From positions 1 through 35,929 of the forward strand of contig JBCCIM010000043.1 of assembly GCA_039111535.1 (NCBI GenBank): a stretch of 35,929 nucleotides of DNA. The letters run 5' to 3'. A model generated the notes under the pieces. That model did not search any database. It was not told the origin of the DNA and worked only from the letters and a program-made list of their open reading frames with translations. Source of the DNA: Bacteroidota bacterium (lineage in GTDB: Bacteria; Bacteroidota; Rhodothermia; Rhodothermales; JAHQVL01). Both the position numbers and the translations under genes were made by a program. Below are positions 1 through 8,064 of the stretch, in pieces; positions within the stretch are counted from its first letter, which is position 1, and each line of letters begins with the position of its first letter.

Positions 1-1
1 C

Positions 2-64
2 GCTTTTATCTCCTTTCGCACAGGTCCTCCTGAATTTTATTCAGGAAAACGCTCCGATAAAAGC
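2..64. other. Nested inverted repeats
   Basis: Nine bases at 2-10 (gcttttatc) are perfectly complementary to 56-64 (gataaaagc). Inside them, 28-34 (tcctgaa) pairs with 40-46 (ttcagga) around a 5-base loop. There is no T-tract directly after either stem, so this is not a clear intrinsic terminator. It may be the 3' end structure of a gene beyond the left edge or a small structured element. Function unknown. Confidence 0.4.
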
Positions 65-216
65 ACCCACCGCACATCGCCACGCATTTGGTGGACGTCC
101 ACGCGCTAAATTGCTGAAAACGAATTAATCTTTGCTAGCTACTATTTTTCTGAACACCCCTGACACCGAACAAGGAATTTTGAATGTCGAAGGCTTAGAA
201 AAATACCGTGCCTCGC

Positions 217-246
217 AAATGTCATCCTGAGCTGTGCGAAGGATCT
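217..246 (+). repeat. Dispersed 30-bp repeat, copy 1
   Basis: This segment, which contains gtcatcctgag and gcgaaggatct, recurs inverted at 507-536 with one mismatch in 30 bases. A third, more divergent copy lies at 26939-26962 in the right part of the window. Repeats with this core are, to my knowledge, common in environmental bacterial genomes and generate spurious short ORFs. No transposase or target-site duplication is visible next to it. Confidence 0.75.
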
Positions 247-506
247 GTGGCAGAAAATGTACTTTTAGATACCAAACAGCGACTACTCGAGCGAAAGATG
301 ATCCGACTGGCAAGGCTGCTTGCGTATTGTATGAGTAAACTCCAAGTTAACGGACCCGTTCACAATTCTCCATAAGGCCTTTTTCATTTTGTGCCTACCT
401 TTTGTTTGCCTACGTTCCCATCTTGGTTCGGAGCTTGATAAGCCTATCGATACTAAATTAACATGCAGCAGTTGGTGCTAGAAACGACAACCAAAACACC
501 ATACCC

Positions 507-536
507 AGATCCTTCGCACGGCTCAGGATGACATTT
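507..536 (-). repeat. Dispersed 30-bp repeat, copy 2 (inverted)
   Basis: Reverse complement of the copy at 217-246, 29 of 30 bases identical. The pair encloses 260 bases and could form a long stem, or be the ends of a non-autonomous element. The bases outside the two copies do not match each other, so there is no sign of a target duplication. Confidence 0.75.
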
Positions 537-654
537 ACAGGGCAAGCTGCCAACCTACATCAGTTGTGCAATAAGCTGCATCCATACCTTGCCCTGTAAC
601 TTCTCGCTGCTCAAACACTACTCATGGGCATCAATACCAAAAAAAGGCGCAACT

Positions 655-981
655 ATGTGGCAATCAATTGTAGGCTGGTTTATGGGGCTTGGGGCGCAGT
701 ATGGCGTCAATCCTATTATTTTCGGGAGTATCTATGTTGGGGCGATTCCGTTTTTCACGCTGAGCCTTGGGTGGTTTATTCGTAATCTGAAGCAGAAAAA
801 ACCTATTGCTATCCCTGCCCTATCTGCCGGCTTCTTTTTCATCTCAGCTTACCTGTATCTCCTTATTGCCGGCCAAAACATACCCGTATGGGTGTACGGT
901 GTAGTTGCGTTGCTTATTATTTTTGGCGTATACACTACCGTTAACAAGGTGCGTGCGCAGATCGCGCAAGACCAGGCCTAA
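655..981 (+). CDS. Small multi-pass membrane protein, unknown function
   Basis: A 108-residue protein if translation starts at the ATG at 655. An in-frame TTG at 589 would add 22 residues without any hydrophobic or conserved look, so I prefer the ATG. Three hydrophobic segments are visible: one near residues 18-42, one near 52-72 and one near 77-94. A basic stretch (RNLKQKKP) follows the first and a charged, Gln-rich C-terminus ends the protein. It is probably an inner membrane protein. It lies 44 bases before the flavoprotein gene on the same strand and may be transcribed with it. I do not recognise the family, and no catalytic motif is visible. Confidence 0.6.
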   Translation: MWQSIVGWFMGLGAQYGVNPIIFGSIYVGAIPFFTLSLGWFIRNLKQKKPIAIPALSAGFFFISAYLYLLIAGQNIPVWVYGVVALLIIFGVYTTVNKVRAQIAQDQA

Positions 982-1006
982 AGACGCCACCAGACACTCC
1001 TTCCAT

Positions 1007-1016
1007 CTATAATTCT
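1007..1016 (+). promoter_or_regulatory. Candidate -10 element just before the flavoprotein gene
   Basis: The sequence ctataattct contains a perfect TATAAT (1008-1013) 12 bases before the ATG at 1026. The same ten bases occur again just before the sigma-54 regulator gene (11025-11034). If it is a promoter, the transcript would have a very short leader. No good -35 element is seen 17 bases upstream, so this is weak evidence. Confidence 0.3.
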
Positions 1017-1025
1017 GATATTTTC

Positions 1026-2498
1026 ATGGCATACGACTACGACGTCATCGTAATTGGCGGCGGTGCAGCTGGGCTCACTGCATCCGGAATGGCGGCTAAC
1101 TTTGGCGCAAAAACGCTCATGCTGGAGCGTCACAGGCTGGGCGGCGACTGTACCTGGACGGGGTGCGTCCCGAGTAAAGCAATCCTTAAAGCTGCAAAGG
1201 TTGCCCACCATGTACGCGAAGCAAATGCCTATGGCCTGACCGACCACCCGGTTGAAGTTGATTTTGCCCGCGTGATGCAGCGCGTACACCATATCCGGGA
1301 TGAAGTCTATGAAGATGCTGACCGGCCTGAAATCTATACCAATATGGGGGTGGATGTGATGGAAGCAGAAGCTTCTTTTGTCGATGATCACACGCTCGCA
1401 TTAAAAACGTCAGAAGGTACAAAGCGGCTCAGTAGTCGATTCATCGTTATTGCTGCCGGCGCCAGCGCTTTTGTGCCCCCCATCGAAGGCATACAAGACA
1501 CGCCCCACTTGACCAACGAATCCCTTTTCGAAATCGACACGCTGCCCAAACGCTTTGCCATTGTCGGCGGTGGTCCGATCGGGACGGAAATGTCACAGGC
1601 ATTCAACCGCCTGGGTAGCGAAGTTTACGTACTGGAACGTGGCGCGCAGATTATGGGCAACGACGACACAGAGTTGGCCGGCATGCTGCAATCCCGGCTG
1701 GCAAAAGAAGGGGTTAATTATGTGCTAAACGCAAGCGTACAACAACTCTCAAAATCAGTCGGAGGCGTTACCCTGGCCTATAAATCGGGCGAAGAGACCA
1801 AAAAACTGGAAGTTGACCAGGTATTGCTGGCCACGGGGCGGCGGCCCAACGTAGCCGGCCTCAACCTTGAAGCAGCCGGCGTCACTTACACCACGCGAGG
1901 TATTCCTGTCAATGAAAAATGCCGCACAAACAGACGGCACATTTATGCAATAGGCGATATCGCCGGCCGATACCAATTTACACACATGAGCGAGCACATG
2001 GCTAAAGTGGCCGTGACCAATATGCTCCTGAAAGTGCCGATGAAAATCGACATGAAACATGTACCCTGGGTGACCTATACCGACCCGGAGCTCGGCCATG
2101 TCGGCGCAACCCAAAAAGAGCTGAAGGAAAAAGGCATCAACTACGAAGTCTATGCCTTCCCCTATACCAAAGTAGACCGGGCCGTTACGGAAAGCGAAAC
2201 AACCGGAATGATCAAGGTCTACGCCAAAAAGTTCAACGGCAAAATCCTGGGTGTTGATGTATTGGGCACAAGCGCCGGCGAACTCATCAGCGAATACGGT
2301 CTTGCTATGCGAAATGGACTAACACTCCGGCACATGGCAGATACCATCCACGCCTATCCAACCTACGGCCTCGGGGCCCGACGCGCAGCGGATCAGTGGT
2401 ACGTGCGCAAACAGTCTGCCGGCCTGGTGAAATTCCTGAAGTTCATCTTCCGCTACCGTGGCCCTGTGAATGAGTATGTGCCAGGGACGATTGTGTAG
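1026..2498 (+). CDS. FAD-dependent pyridine nucleotide-disulfide oxidoreductase, mercuric reductase-like
   Basis: A 490-residue flavoprotein of the class I disulfide oxidoreductase family (lipoamide dehydrogenase, glutathione and mercuric reductases). Visible motifs: the FAD-binding GGGAAG at residues 11-16; the redox-active cysteine pair C42 and C47 in GGDCTWTGCVPSK; a second dinucleotide fold GGGPIG at 181-186 for NAD(P)H; ATGRRPN at 269-275; the FAD-contacting GD at 310-311; and the C-terminal HAYP with H442 acting across the dimer. It lacks both the N-terminal metal-binding domain and the C-terminal Cys pair of true MerA. The true substrate is therefore unknown and annotation as mercuric reductase would be unsafe. 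It is probably cytosolic. It follows a small membrane protein gene by 44 bases and ends before a strong terminator. Confidence 0.9.
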   Translation: MAYDYDVIVIGGGAAGLTASGMAANFGAKTLMLERHRLGGDCTWTGCVPSKAILKAAKVAHHVREANAYGLTDHPVEVDFARVMQRVHHIRDEVYEDADRPEIYTNMGVDVMEAEASFVDDHTLALKTSEGTKRLSSRFIVIAAGASAFVPPIEGIQDTPHLTNESLFEIDTLPKRFAIVGGGPIGTEMSQAFNRLGSEVYVLERGAQIMGNDDTELAGMLQSRLAKEGVNYVLNASVQQLSKSVGGVTLAYKSGEETKKLEVDQVLLATGRRPNVAGLNLEAAGVTYTTRGIPVNEKCRTNRRHIYAIGDIAGRYQFTHMSEHMAKVAVTNMLLKVPMKIDMKHVPWVTYTDPELGHVGATQKELKEKGINYEVYAFPYTKVDRAVTESETTGMIKVYAKKFNGKILGVDVLGTSAGELISEYGLAMRNGLTLRHMADTIHAYPTYGLGARRAADQWYVRKQSAGLVKFLKFIFRYRGPVNEYVPGTIV

Positions 2499-2518
2499 CC
2501 TGTTTTTTTGTAGAACAC

Positions 2519-2549
2519 AAAAGGCCCGCGCTTGAAACGCGGGCCTTTT
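2519..2549. terminator. Bidirectional intrinsic terminator
   Basis: A perfect 12-base stem (aaaaggcccgcg, 2519-2530, with 2538-2549) surrounds a 7-base loop. It is flanked by A and T runs, so it can stop transcripts from both sides. It lies between the flavoprotein gene and the convergent short-chain dehydrogenase gene. Confidence 0.9.
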
Positions 2550-2571
2550 CGTATTTAGTTCATTTCTACGC

Positions 2572-3291
2572 TTAGCCTCTCGGCCGCAGTGGTCGCATCA
2601 TCAATTCGGAAATCAAGTAATTGTCTGGCGCTTCCAATACATGAACCAATGTGCGGGCAATGTCGATAGACTGCATCGGATTAGGGGCACCTGTTGTGCC
2701 GGCAACTGAGCCAAACTCTGTTGCAATAGAACCCGGGTACATGCAGGTTACTTTTACACCATCATTACGCACCTCTTTCATGAGGGCTTCGCTGAAGCCG
2801 CGGAGTCCAAATTTGGTGGCATTGTACCCTGTAAGGTTTGGATTACCCACAAGGCCGGCAACCGACGCAATATTTACAATGTGGCCGCCAAATCCTGATG
2901 CTTCATTCTGCGCTTTCATTGCTGGCAGTACTGCTTTCGAAAAGAGGAATACGCCACGCAGGTTTGTATCCATCTGCACATCCCACTGCTCGAGGCTCAT
3001 TTCACCGATAGGGCCAAACTGCCCAAGGCCGGCGTTGTTAACAAGCACATCGATACGCCCCTGCTCGTCCATTACCTGTTGGATGGCCGCAGCAACCTGC
3101 TCAGGTTCACGTACATCTCCACCAACCGGATGAAAATGATCACCTAGCTCTGCTTGCAATGCTTCAAGTTTTGCAACCCGGCGCGCTGTACCATATACAT
3201 GCACCCCTTTACCAACCAACGCGCGCGCAAAATCAGCCCCAAGGCCGGCGCTGGCTCCTGTAACAATTGCAACTTTATCCTTAAGAGTCAT
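2572..3291 (-). CDS. Short-chain dehydrogenase/reductase (SDR family)
   Basis: A 239-residue classical SDR with a single Rossmann fold. The nucleotide-binding TGASAGLG is at residues 11-18 and the structural NNAG at 85-88. The catalytic Ser-Tyr-Lys set is S143, Y156 and K160 (YNATK). Length and motif spacing are normal for NAD(P)-dependent oxidoreductases of small alcohols, ketones or sugars. An arginine pair (R37, R38) after the second strand suggests a preference for NADP. The ATG start sits just before the first beta strand as expected. The gene stands alone on the minus strand, divergent from the RNA methyltransferase gene and convergent with the flavoprotein. The substrate cannot be told from sequence. 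Confidence 0.9.
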   Translation of the reverse strand: MTLKDKVAIVTGASAGLGADFARALVGKGVHVYGTARRVAKLEALQAELGDHFHPVGGDVREPEQVAAAIQQVMDEQGRIDVLVNNAGLGQFGPIGEMSLEQWDVQMDTNLRGVFLFSKAVLPAMKAQNEASGFGGHIVNIASVAGLVGNPNLTGYNATKFGLRGFSEALMKEVRNDGVKVTCMYPGSIATEFGSVAGTTGAPNPMQSIDIARTLVHVLEAPDNYLISELMMRPLRPRG

Positions 3292-3508
3292 ACTTGTTTG
3301 GATGTATTTATGAATCGTTTTTAATTGCCTACGGTGTAAATTGGCTACACCATTTATTGCTGCTTGCTATACCGCTCGTTGTTTATGCAGTGGGCTACAT
3401 AAAACCAAGAGAGGGTAACGCAGTTAGACGGGTTTTATTCCTCAGTTACATCTTGTTAACAGACCAGTGCCTGGGCATAGCCTGTCGCGCACCGTACAGT
3501 CATTTGTC

Positions 3509-4180
3509 ATGGAGCACCTCGAACAGCCTCCCGCTGAAATAATACGCCTGCTTACCCCGTTTCTTTCTACGGAACGGATGGCCCGGCTGGCAGACGTCAT
3601 TTCCAGGCGAACGGATACGGTGGTCACCGTTATAGAAGGCCTTATCAACTTTGGCAACGTAAGCGCCGTTATGCGCAGCGCTGAAGCCCTCGGTTTCCAT
3701 AAGTTTCACATCATTGAGGGAGATGCTGCATTCAAAAACTCCCAGCGCACAAGTCAGGGTGCAGACAAATGGCTGGACGTTTCCAAATGGTCCACTCCTG
3801 CAGCCTGTATCCCCACCCTGCAAGCGCAGGGATACAACGTAGTTGCAACCCATCTTGATGAGACAGCAGTGAACATCGACGAAATTGATTTCACCAAACC
3901 TACCGCCCTGGTATTTGGCAATGAGGCCGATGGCGTAAGCGACGCACTACTTGAACTTGCGGATCAACGGTGCATCATTCCAATGGCGGGATTTGTGCAG
4001 AGCTTCAACATTTCGGTGGCAGCAGCAGTTGCGCTCTACCATGCATACCATGACCGCATGAGCCGGCAAGGCTTCCACGGCGACCTCGGCGAAGCAGCGC
4101 AGGAAGCACTCCTGGCTTCGTATTGCTACAGGAGCGTCAATCACGCAGATGATATCCTCCTTAAAATCAGGGAAGGCTAG
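3509..4180 (+). CDS. trmH: SpoU/TrmH-type RNA 2'-O-methyltransferase
   Basis: A 223-residue SPOUT-fold methyltransferase from the ATG at 3509. An upstream in-frame start at 3467 would add 14 residues of no obvious value. All three SpoU motifs are present: NFGNVSAVMRSAEALG (motif 1, with the conserved Asn and Arg), LVFGNEADGVS (motif 2) and IPMAGFVQSFNISVAAAVAL (motif 3). These build the knotted S-adenosylmethionine site. The compact size and C-terminal tail after motif 3 fit tRNA (guanosine-18-2'-O)-methyltransferase TrmH, which methylates the D-loop. A related rRNA-modifying SpoU enzyme cannot be excluded. It is divergent from the SDR gene, with about 217 bases between them that must hold both promoters. 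Confidence 0.85.
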   Translation: MEHLEQPPAEIIRLLTPFLSTERMARLADVISRRTDTVVTVIEGLINFGNVSAVMRSAEALGFHKFHIIEGDAAFKNSQRTSQGADKWLDVSKWSTPAACIPTLQAQGYNVVATHLDETAVNIDEIDFTKPTALVFGNEADGVSDALLELADQRCIIPMAGFVQSFNISVAAAVALYHAYHDRMSRQGFHGDLGEAAQEALLASYCYRSVNHADDILLKIREG

Positions 4181-4316
4181 CAGATTTCAGCTTTATCACA
4201 CCCCACTGTACGCCCTTATTATTTACAGGGATTGCAAATTATTTACCATTTCTGGAGCCATAACCGATACTTGCGCGTAATAACGAGGCTAATCACTCAT
4301 ACCTGACACTGTTTCC

Positions 4317-5132
4317 ATGAAACTGGAACGCATCCAAACCGTCCAGCGCCTGCCCATCCAAATCGAAGAGGCCTGGGACTTTTTCACAAGCCCGAAAAAT
4401 CTCCGGTTAACCACGCCGCACTGGCTTGACCTGCGCCTGAATACAGAGCCCCCCGAGTATTTACACCCAGGCATGATCGTAAGCGCCACTATCCGGCCGT
4501 TTCCCGTGATAACAAGTAGCTGGATTTCTGAGCTGACACATATACGTCCGCCGCAGTTTTATATCACAGAGCAGCGCGTCGGCCCGTTTAAAATGTGGCA
4601 CCACGAGCATCATTTCAGATCGATCGACGGGGGGGTTGAGGTAGAAGACATTATCCTGTACGGCATGCGTTATGGCATGCTTGGTGCTTTTTTCCATAAT
4701 GTATACGTACGAAAGAAACTGCACGAGGCCTTCTCGTTTCGAGCACAGGCCCTTGAGCAACGTTTTGGTTCGCTCACGAAGCCGCGTCCAAAAGAAGTTG
4801 CTAAACCAACCATTTCGGATGTTTTCGAGCAGCAAAGACCACAACCTGTTCAACAACAGCCGCAAAAGCCGCAGCCCAAGCGATATCCTTCTCTGCAGCC
4901 GCCAGACGAACAAGTACCCAATCTTCGCCCCAAGCAGCCGGCCCAACAAACCCCAAATCTTCGTCCGAAACCACCGGTACAGCAGCCGCCCAAACCTCAG
5001 CCTGCCGCAAATAAGCCGCGCCCAGCGCCAAAACCTGACCAGCAGGCCGGCGCAAAACCGGGACAGCAGCCAGGCAAACCTGTGCCGCAAAAAGTCACAC
5101 TTGATGACATTTTCCGGGGTACGGAAGATTAA
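4317..5132 (+). CDS. SRPBCC-domain protein with Pro/Gln-rich C-terminal tail
   Basis: 271 residues. Residues 1-150 look like an SRPBCC (START/Bet v1-like) ligand-binding domain of the type often labelled as a cell-division-inhibitor-like domain. It has an opening beta strand, the helix IEEAWDFFTSPKNL, and a late helix near 130-150. From about residue 155 to 260 there is a disordered tail made mostly of Pro, Gln, Lys and Ala. The tail contains an imperfect tandem copy of PNLRPK (201-206 and 213-218). It is bracketed by two similar short motifs, TISDVF (165-170) and TLDDIF (261-266), which may be binding peptides. The ligand is unknown. The stop codon overlaps the start of the aminotransferase gene (TAATG), so the two are probably translated together. 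Confidence 0.8.
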   Translation: MKLERIQTVQRLPIQIEEAWDFFTSPKNLRLTTPHWLDLRLNTEPPEYLHPGMIVSATIRPFPVITSSWISELTHIRPPQFYITEQRVGPFKMWHHEHHFRSIDGGVEVEDIILYGMRYGMLGAFFHNVYVRKKLHEAFSFRAQALEQRFGSLTKPRPKEVAKPTISDVFEQQRPQPVQQQPQKPQPKRYPSLQPPDEQVPNLRPKQPAQQTPNLRPKPPVQQPPKPQPAANKPRPAPKPDQQAGAKPGQQPGKPVPQKVTLDDIFRGTED

Positions 5133-6322
5133 TGGCATCTGCGTCTGCCCAAAACTTCAACCGGCACGTGGCATGGACCAGTGATGAGCCGCTTGGACTT
5201 GAGGTCGATTTTGCGGAAGGGGCTTACATCTATCTCAAAGATGGCCGGCGGATCATAGACTTGATTAGTGGCATTGCCGTATCATCCCTGGGTCACCGTC
5301 ACCCTGAAGTTGTTGCCGCCATTCACAAACAGGTTGACCGCCATCTGCACGTCATGGTTTATGGCGAATTTGTTCAAAATGCGCAGGCTGACTTTGCGGC
5401 ACTTTTGGCTGCCCAGTTACCGCCGGCCCTGCAAGTTGCCTACTTCACCATGTCGGGTACAGAAGCCAATGAAGGGGCGCTAAAACTGGCAAAGAAGTAC
5501 ACGGGCCGCACAAAAATGGTGGCATTTGAGCGCTCGTACCATGGCGATACACACGGCTCACTCTCTGTCACGGGCCGGCAAGTCTACCAAGACCCTTTTC
5601 GCCCGTTGCTCCCAGACGTGACCTTCCTCCCCTTCAACGAAATTGAGGCCCTTGAGGCCATCAACACCGACACAGCATGCGTTATCACGGAACCGATCCA
5701 GGGAGAAGGTGGCATTCGGGTACCCGACGATGCATGGATGCAGGCCCTCCGCCAACGGTGTACGGATACAGGGGCCTTGCTGATCTTTGATGAAATACAG
5801 ACCGGATTTGGACGTACGGGCTCTCTGTTTGCCTTCGAGGGATTTGGCGTTGTCCCGGATATTCTAACGCTTGCAAAAGCAATGGCCGGCGGCATGCCAT
5901 TGGGTACCTTTGTATCAAGCCCCGAAATTATGCAGGCTTTTCGCAACAACCCGCCACTTAGCCATGTGACAACATTTGGCGGCCATCCCGTATCTTGCGC
6001 TGCTGCAGAAGCTAACCTGAAGGTTTTGCTCAATCAGAACCTCGCTGTACGCGCACAGAAAATAGGGCAGCATATACGCAACAAACTGGTTCATAGGCAG
6101 ATTAAAGAGGTACGTGGGCGTGGAGCCATGCTGGGCATGGATCTGATTAACGCTGAAGTAACTGCAGCCATGGTAACGTACTGCCTCGAAAAAGGCGTAT
6201 TGCTTGGCTGGACCCTCCATGCTAATTCACTGGTCAGGATTGCACCACCACTTACAATCCCGTTTGATGTCCTCGATGAAGCATTGACCATTATATGTGA
6301 TGCCCTCGACCAAACCACCTGA
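5132..6322 (+). CDS. Class III PLP-dependent aminotransferase (ArgD/GABA-aminotransferase type)
   Basis: A 396-residue fold-type I aminotransferase. Visible features: GTEAN at 109-113 binding the cofactor phosphate; YHG at 136-138; the EPIQGEGG segment at 187-194; the ring-contacting D220 in LIFDEIQTGFGRTG; and the Schiff-base lysine K249 in TLAKAMAGGMPLG. Size and motifs match acetylornithine, ornithine or 4-aminobutyrate aminotransferases. No arginine, lysine or GABA pathway gene is nearby, so I do not assign argD. The ATG at 5132 overlaps the previous stop by one base, indicating translational coupling with the SRPBCC gene. No Shine-Dalgarno sequence is seen. The next gene follows after 62 bases. 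Confidence 0.9.
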   Translation: MASASAQNFNRHVAWTSDEPLGLEVDFAEGAYIYLKDGRRIIDLISGIAVSSLGHRHPEVVAAIHKQVDRHLHVMVYGEFVQNAQADFAALLAAQLPPALQVAYFTMSGTEANEGALKLAKKYTGRTKMVAFERSYHGDTHGSLSVTGRQVYQDPFRPLLPDVTFLPFNEIEALEAINTDTACVITEPIQGEGGIRVPDDAWMQALRQRCTDTGALLIFDEIQTGFGRTGSLFAFEGFGVVPDILTLAKAMAGGMPLGTFVSSPEIMQAFRNNPPLSHVTTFGGHPVSCAAAEANLKVLLNQNLAVRAQKIGQHIRNKLVHRQIKEVRGRGAMLGMDLINAEVTAAMVTYCLEKGVLLGWTLHANSLVRIAPPLTIPFDVLDEALTIICDALDQTT

Positions 6323-6384
6323 CGGTTTTATCCCAGTTGTTGCTTGCAAATAGTAGTTTATTGTTGATCAATCTTTTTGGAACC

Positions 6385-7716
6385 ATGGATCTACTCAGAC
6401 AGCATTTTCTCAAATCCCTTGCATTGGGGCTCACCATGCTGTTTTTCGCCGGCTGCGCCTCTTCAGGCAAGCTTCTTGAAAAAGCCACCGAAGCTGAAGA
6501 ACAAGGCCGGTACAAACAAGCCGCAGCGTATTACATTGGTGTGCTGGAAAAAGAATCAGACTGGGATGACCTGCGCGATGACCTCATGCGCGTAGGTACC
6601 ATCGCCGTTGACAACCTGCTGGAAAAAGCAAATCAGCTGGAAGAAACAGGTGAATTTGACGACGCCATCACCAGCCTGAATGAATTGGATGATTTGAAAG
6701 CGGATGCTATGGGTGTAGGCGTCAGCCTCTCGGTACCTGCTGACTACGAAGAATACAAAGAACGCCTAAGCGAAGCCGCCATTCTCTCGCTGATCCGCAA
6801 AGGAGAGCGCGCTGAAGAAGAAGGTGAATGGGAAGATGCCATTGAGATTTACGAACTGGTCACCAAGAAATACACGCTGAGCGTTGATCAGGACGAAGAA
6901 ATGTTGCTCTCGCAGGCCCGCGTATTTGGTAAATGGGCTGAGCAAGATATTGAACAGGGGCGGTATCGCCGCGGCTTCGACCGGGCAGCGGAAGCGATTG
7001 GTGTACTGGGTGAAGACCACCCGCGCGCCGGCGCTGCGTTCGACCTCCAGGATCGCGCCATTGATGAAGGCACCCGTTTTGTCGCCTTCCTCCCCATCTG
7101 GCAAACTGATGATGTAAACGATGCTGCACCAGGCGGGCTCATCGAAGAAATTGATGACCTCCTGCAGTATGACTACTGGGCCAACCCGCCACTTTTCATT
7201 GAACCGGCAGACCCAACCCAGCTTCGTCGCGAATTGCGCCGGCTCCGCTATGACGACCGCCTTATCACCCGCTCAGAGGCATCCAACATTGGCAACGTTG
7301 TTGAAGCAGACTACGTGGTACTCACCCAGGCTGTGCTTTTCAACTTTGAAGAGCGCAAAATGCGTGAGAAGACCAAAAAGACAAAAACCAACGGCCGCAA
7401 TAGCCAGGACACCACGTACATAGAGCAGAGTTTCACCGGCCAGCTTGAAGCCGAAATCGAGTACCGCATTATCAATGTAGAAACGCGCAGGGAAGTTGCT
7501 GACGGCAGCGTAACCGCATCTTCTTCATCAAAAATGAAGCGCGGTGTATACACGGGCGACTATCGTGACCTGGACCTCTCTCGTAGTGAGCGCAAGCTTT
7601 TCGACGACGAAGAAATTGACCTTGCCCTCAGAGAACTGGAAGACGATGTTATTGATGACATCACCCCGGCCCTGGCAGATGAGGTATTCAAAGAAATACT
7701 TGAACGGATAGAGTAA
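6385..7716 (+). CDS. Lipoprotein with TPR-like repeats and a CsgG/LpoB-like C-terminal half
   Basis: 443 residues from the ATG at 6385; an upstream in-frame start at 6337 would place 16 extra residues before the signal. The N-terminus is a lipoprotein signal ending in FFAGC, with lipidation expected at C24. Residues about 28-210 are rich in Glu and Ala helices with the pattern AEEQGRYKQAAAYY and AEEEGEWEDAIEIYE, typical of TPR-like helical repeats. Residues about 230-440 begin with a strand (RFVAFLPIW). They continue with EASNIGNVVEADYVVLTQAVL and a paired strand region (EIEYRIINVETRREV), an order reminiscent of CsgG/LpoB-type domains. That similarity is an inference. It is probably a periplasm-facing envelope lipoprotein. 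The small membrane protein gene begins 4 bases after its stop. Confidence 0.8.
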   Translation: MDLLRQHFLKSLALGLTMLFFAGCASSGKLLEKATEAEEQGRYKQAAAYYIGVLEKESDWDDLRDDLMRVGTIAVDNLLEKANQLEETGEFDDAITSLNELDDLKADAMGVGVSLSVPADYEEYKERLSEAAILSLIRKGERAEEEGEWEDAIEIYELVTKKYTLSVDQDEEMLLSQARVFGKWAEQDIEQGRYRRGFDRAAEAIGVLGEDHPRAGAAFDLQDRAIDEGTRFVAFLPIWQTDDVNDAAPGGLIEEIDDLLQYDYWANPPLFIEPADPTQLRRELRRLRYDDRLITRSEASNIGNVVEADYVVLTQAVLFNFEERKMREKTKKTKTNGRNSQDTTYIEQSFTGQLEAEIEYRIINVETRREVADGSVTASSSSKMKRGVYTGDYRDLDLSRSERKLFDDEEIDLALRELEDDVIDDITPALADEVFKEILERIE

Positions 7717-7720
7717 CGAG

Positions 7721-8044
7721 ATGGGTTGGCTTAAAGATGCGGTCATAGACATTGCGGTTACAGTACTGATTGTGCTTGTAACCGTCAATGCTTTGCCTGA
7801 ATGGGCAGACTGGATTATCCTGATATACACACCTTTCATTCTGGTGCTAAAGGCCATTACTTTCTTTGGGGGTATTCAGATGAAGAAACCCAAAGGAGCA
7901 GACGCCCCGCCTGTTTGGTTCTTTCATGCACTTTATGCAATCAATGTAGCAGCACTGCTCTATAGCCAATGGTGGCTTGTTGGTGGTCAATGGGTATTGA
8001 TATGGCTGCTTTCCTTTCTCATCGAAAAGCCGGCTACTAACTAG
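7721..8044 (+). CDS. Small membrane protein, unknown function
   Basis: A 107-residue protein with about three hydrophobic segments (near residues 9-25, 31-50 and 67-100) split by a short basic loop (MKKPKGAD). It is rich in Trp towards the C-terminus. The ATG is 4 bases after the stop of the TPR lipoprotein gene, so the two are almost surely co-transcribed and perhaps work together in the envelope. rqcH follows after 20 bases. I do not recognise the family. Confidence 0.7.
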   Translation: MGWLKDAVIDIAVTVLIVLVTVNALPEWADWIILIYTPFILVLKAITFFGGIQMKKPKGADAPPVWFFHALYAINVAALLYSQWWLVGGQWVLIWLLSFLIEKPATN

Positions 8045-8064
8045 ACAGGCTTCACAAGCAGCAC

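Larger units (their letters stand above)
1..654. other. Left-edge non-coding region
   Basis: I see no convincing gene here. The stretch holds a nested hairpin at its very edge (2-64) and two inverted copies of a 30-base repeat (217-246 and 507-536). The only sizeable reading frame, on the minus strand at 125-313, runs through one repeat copy and looks like a translation of repeat DNA rather than a gene. The region probably also holds the promoter for the small membrane protein that starts at 655, but I cannot point to one. Confidence 0.6.

Noticed and set aside
125-313. Minus-strand reading frame of 62 residues
   Set aside because: It reads through the dispersed repeat at 217-246 (giving ILRTAQDD), a common source of false genes, and has no other support.
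217-536. Insertion sequence or MITE with target duplication
   Set aside because: There is no transposase and the bases flanking the two inverted copies do not match, so a mobile element is not demonstrated.
1026-2498. Mercury resistance operon
   Set aside because: The flavoprotein lacks the metal-binding N-terminal domain and C-terminal cysteines of MerA, and no merR, merT or merP gene is nearby.
3294-3542. Plus-strand 82-residue frame with a hydrophobic stretch
   Set aside because: It overlaps the start of trmH, lies in the divergent promoter region, and its second half has no protein-like pattern.
4461-5138. Long minus-strand frame of 225 residues
   Set aside because: It is antisense to the SRPBCC gene; the Pro/Gln-rich tail naturally keeps the opposite strand open.
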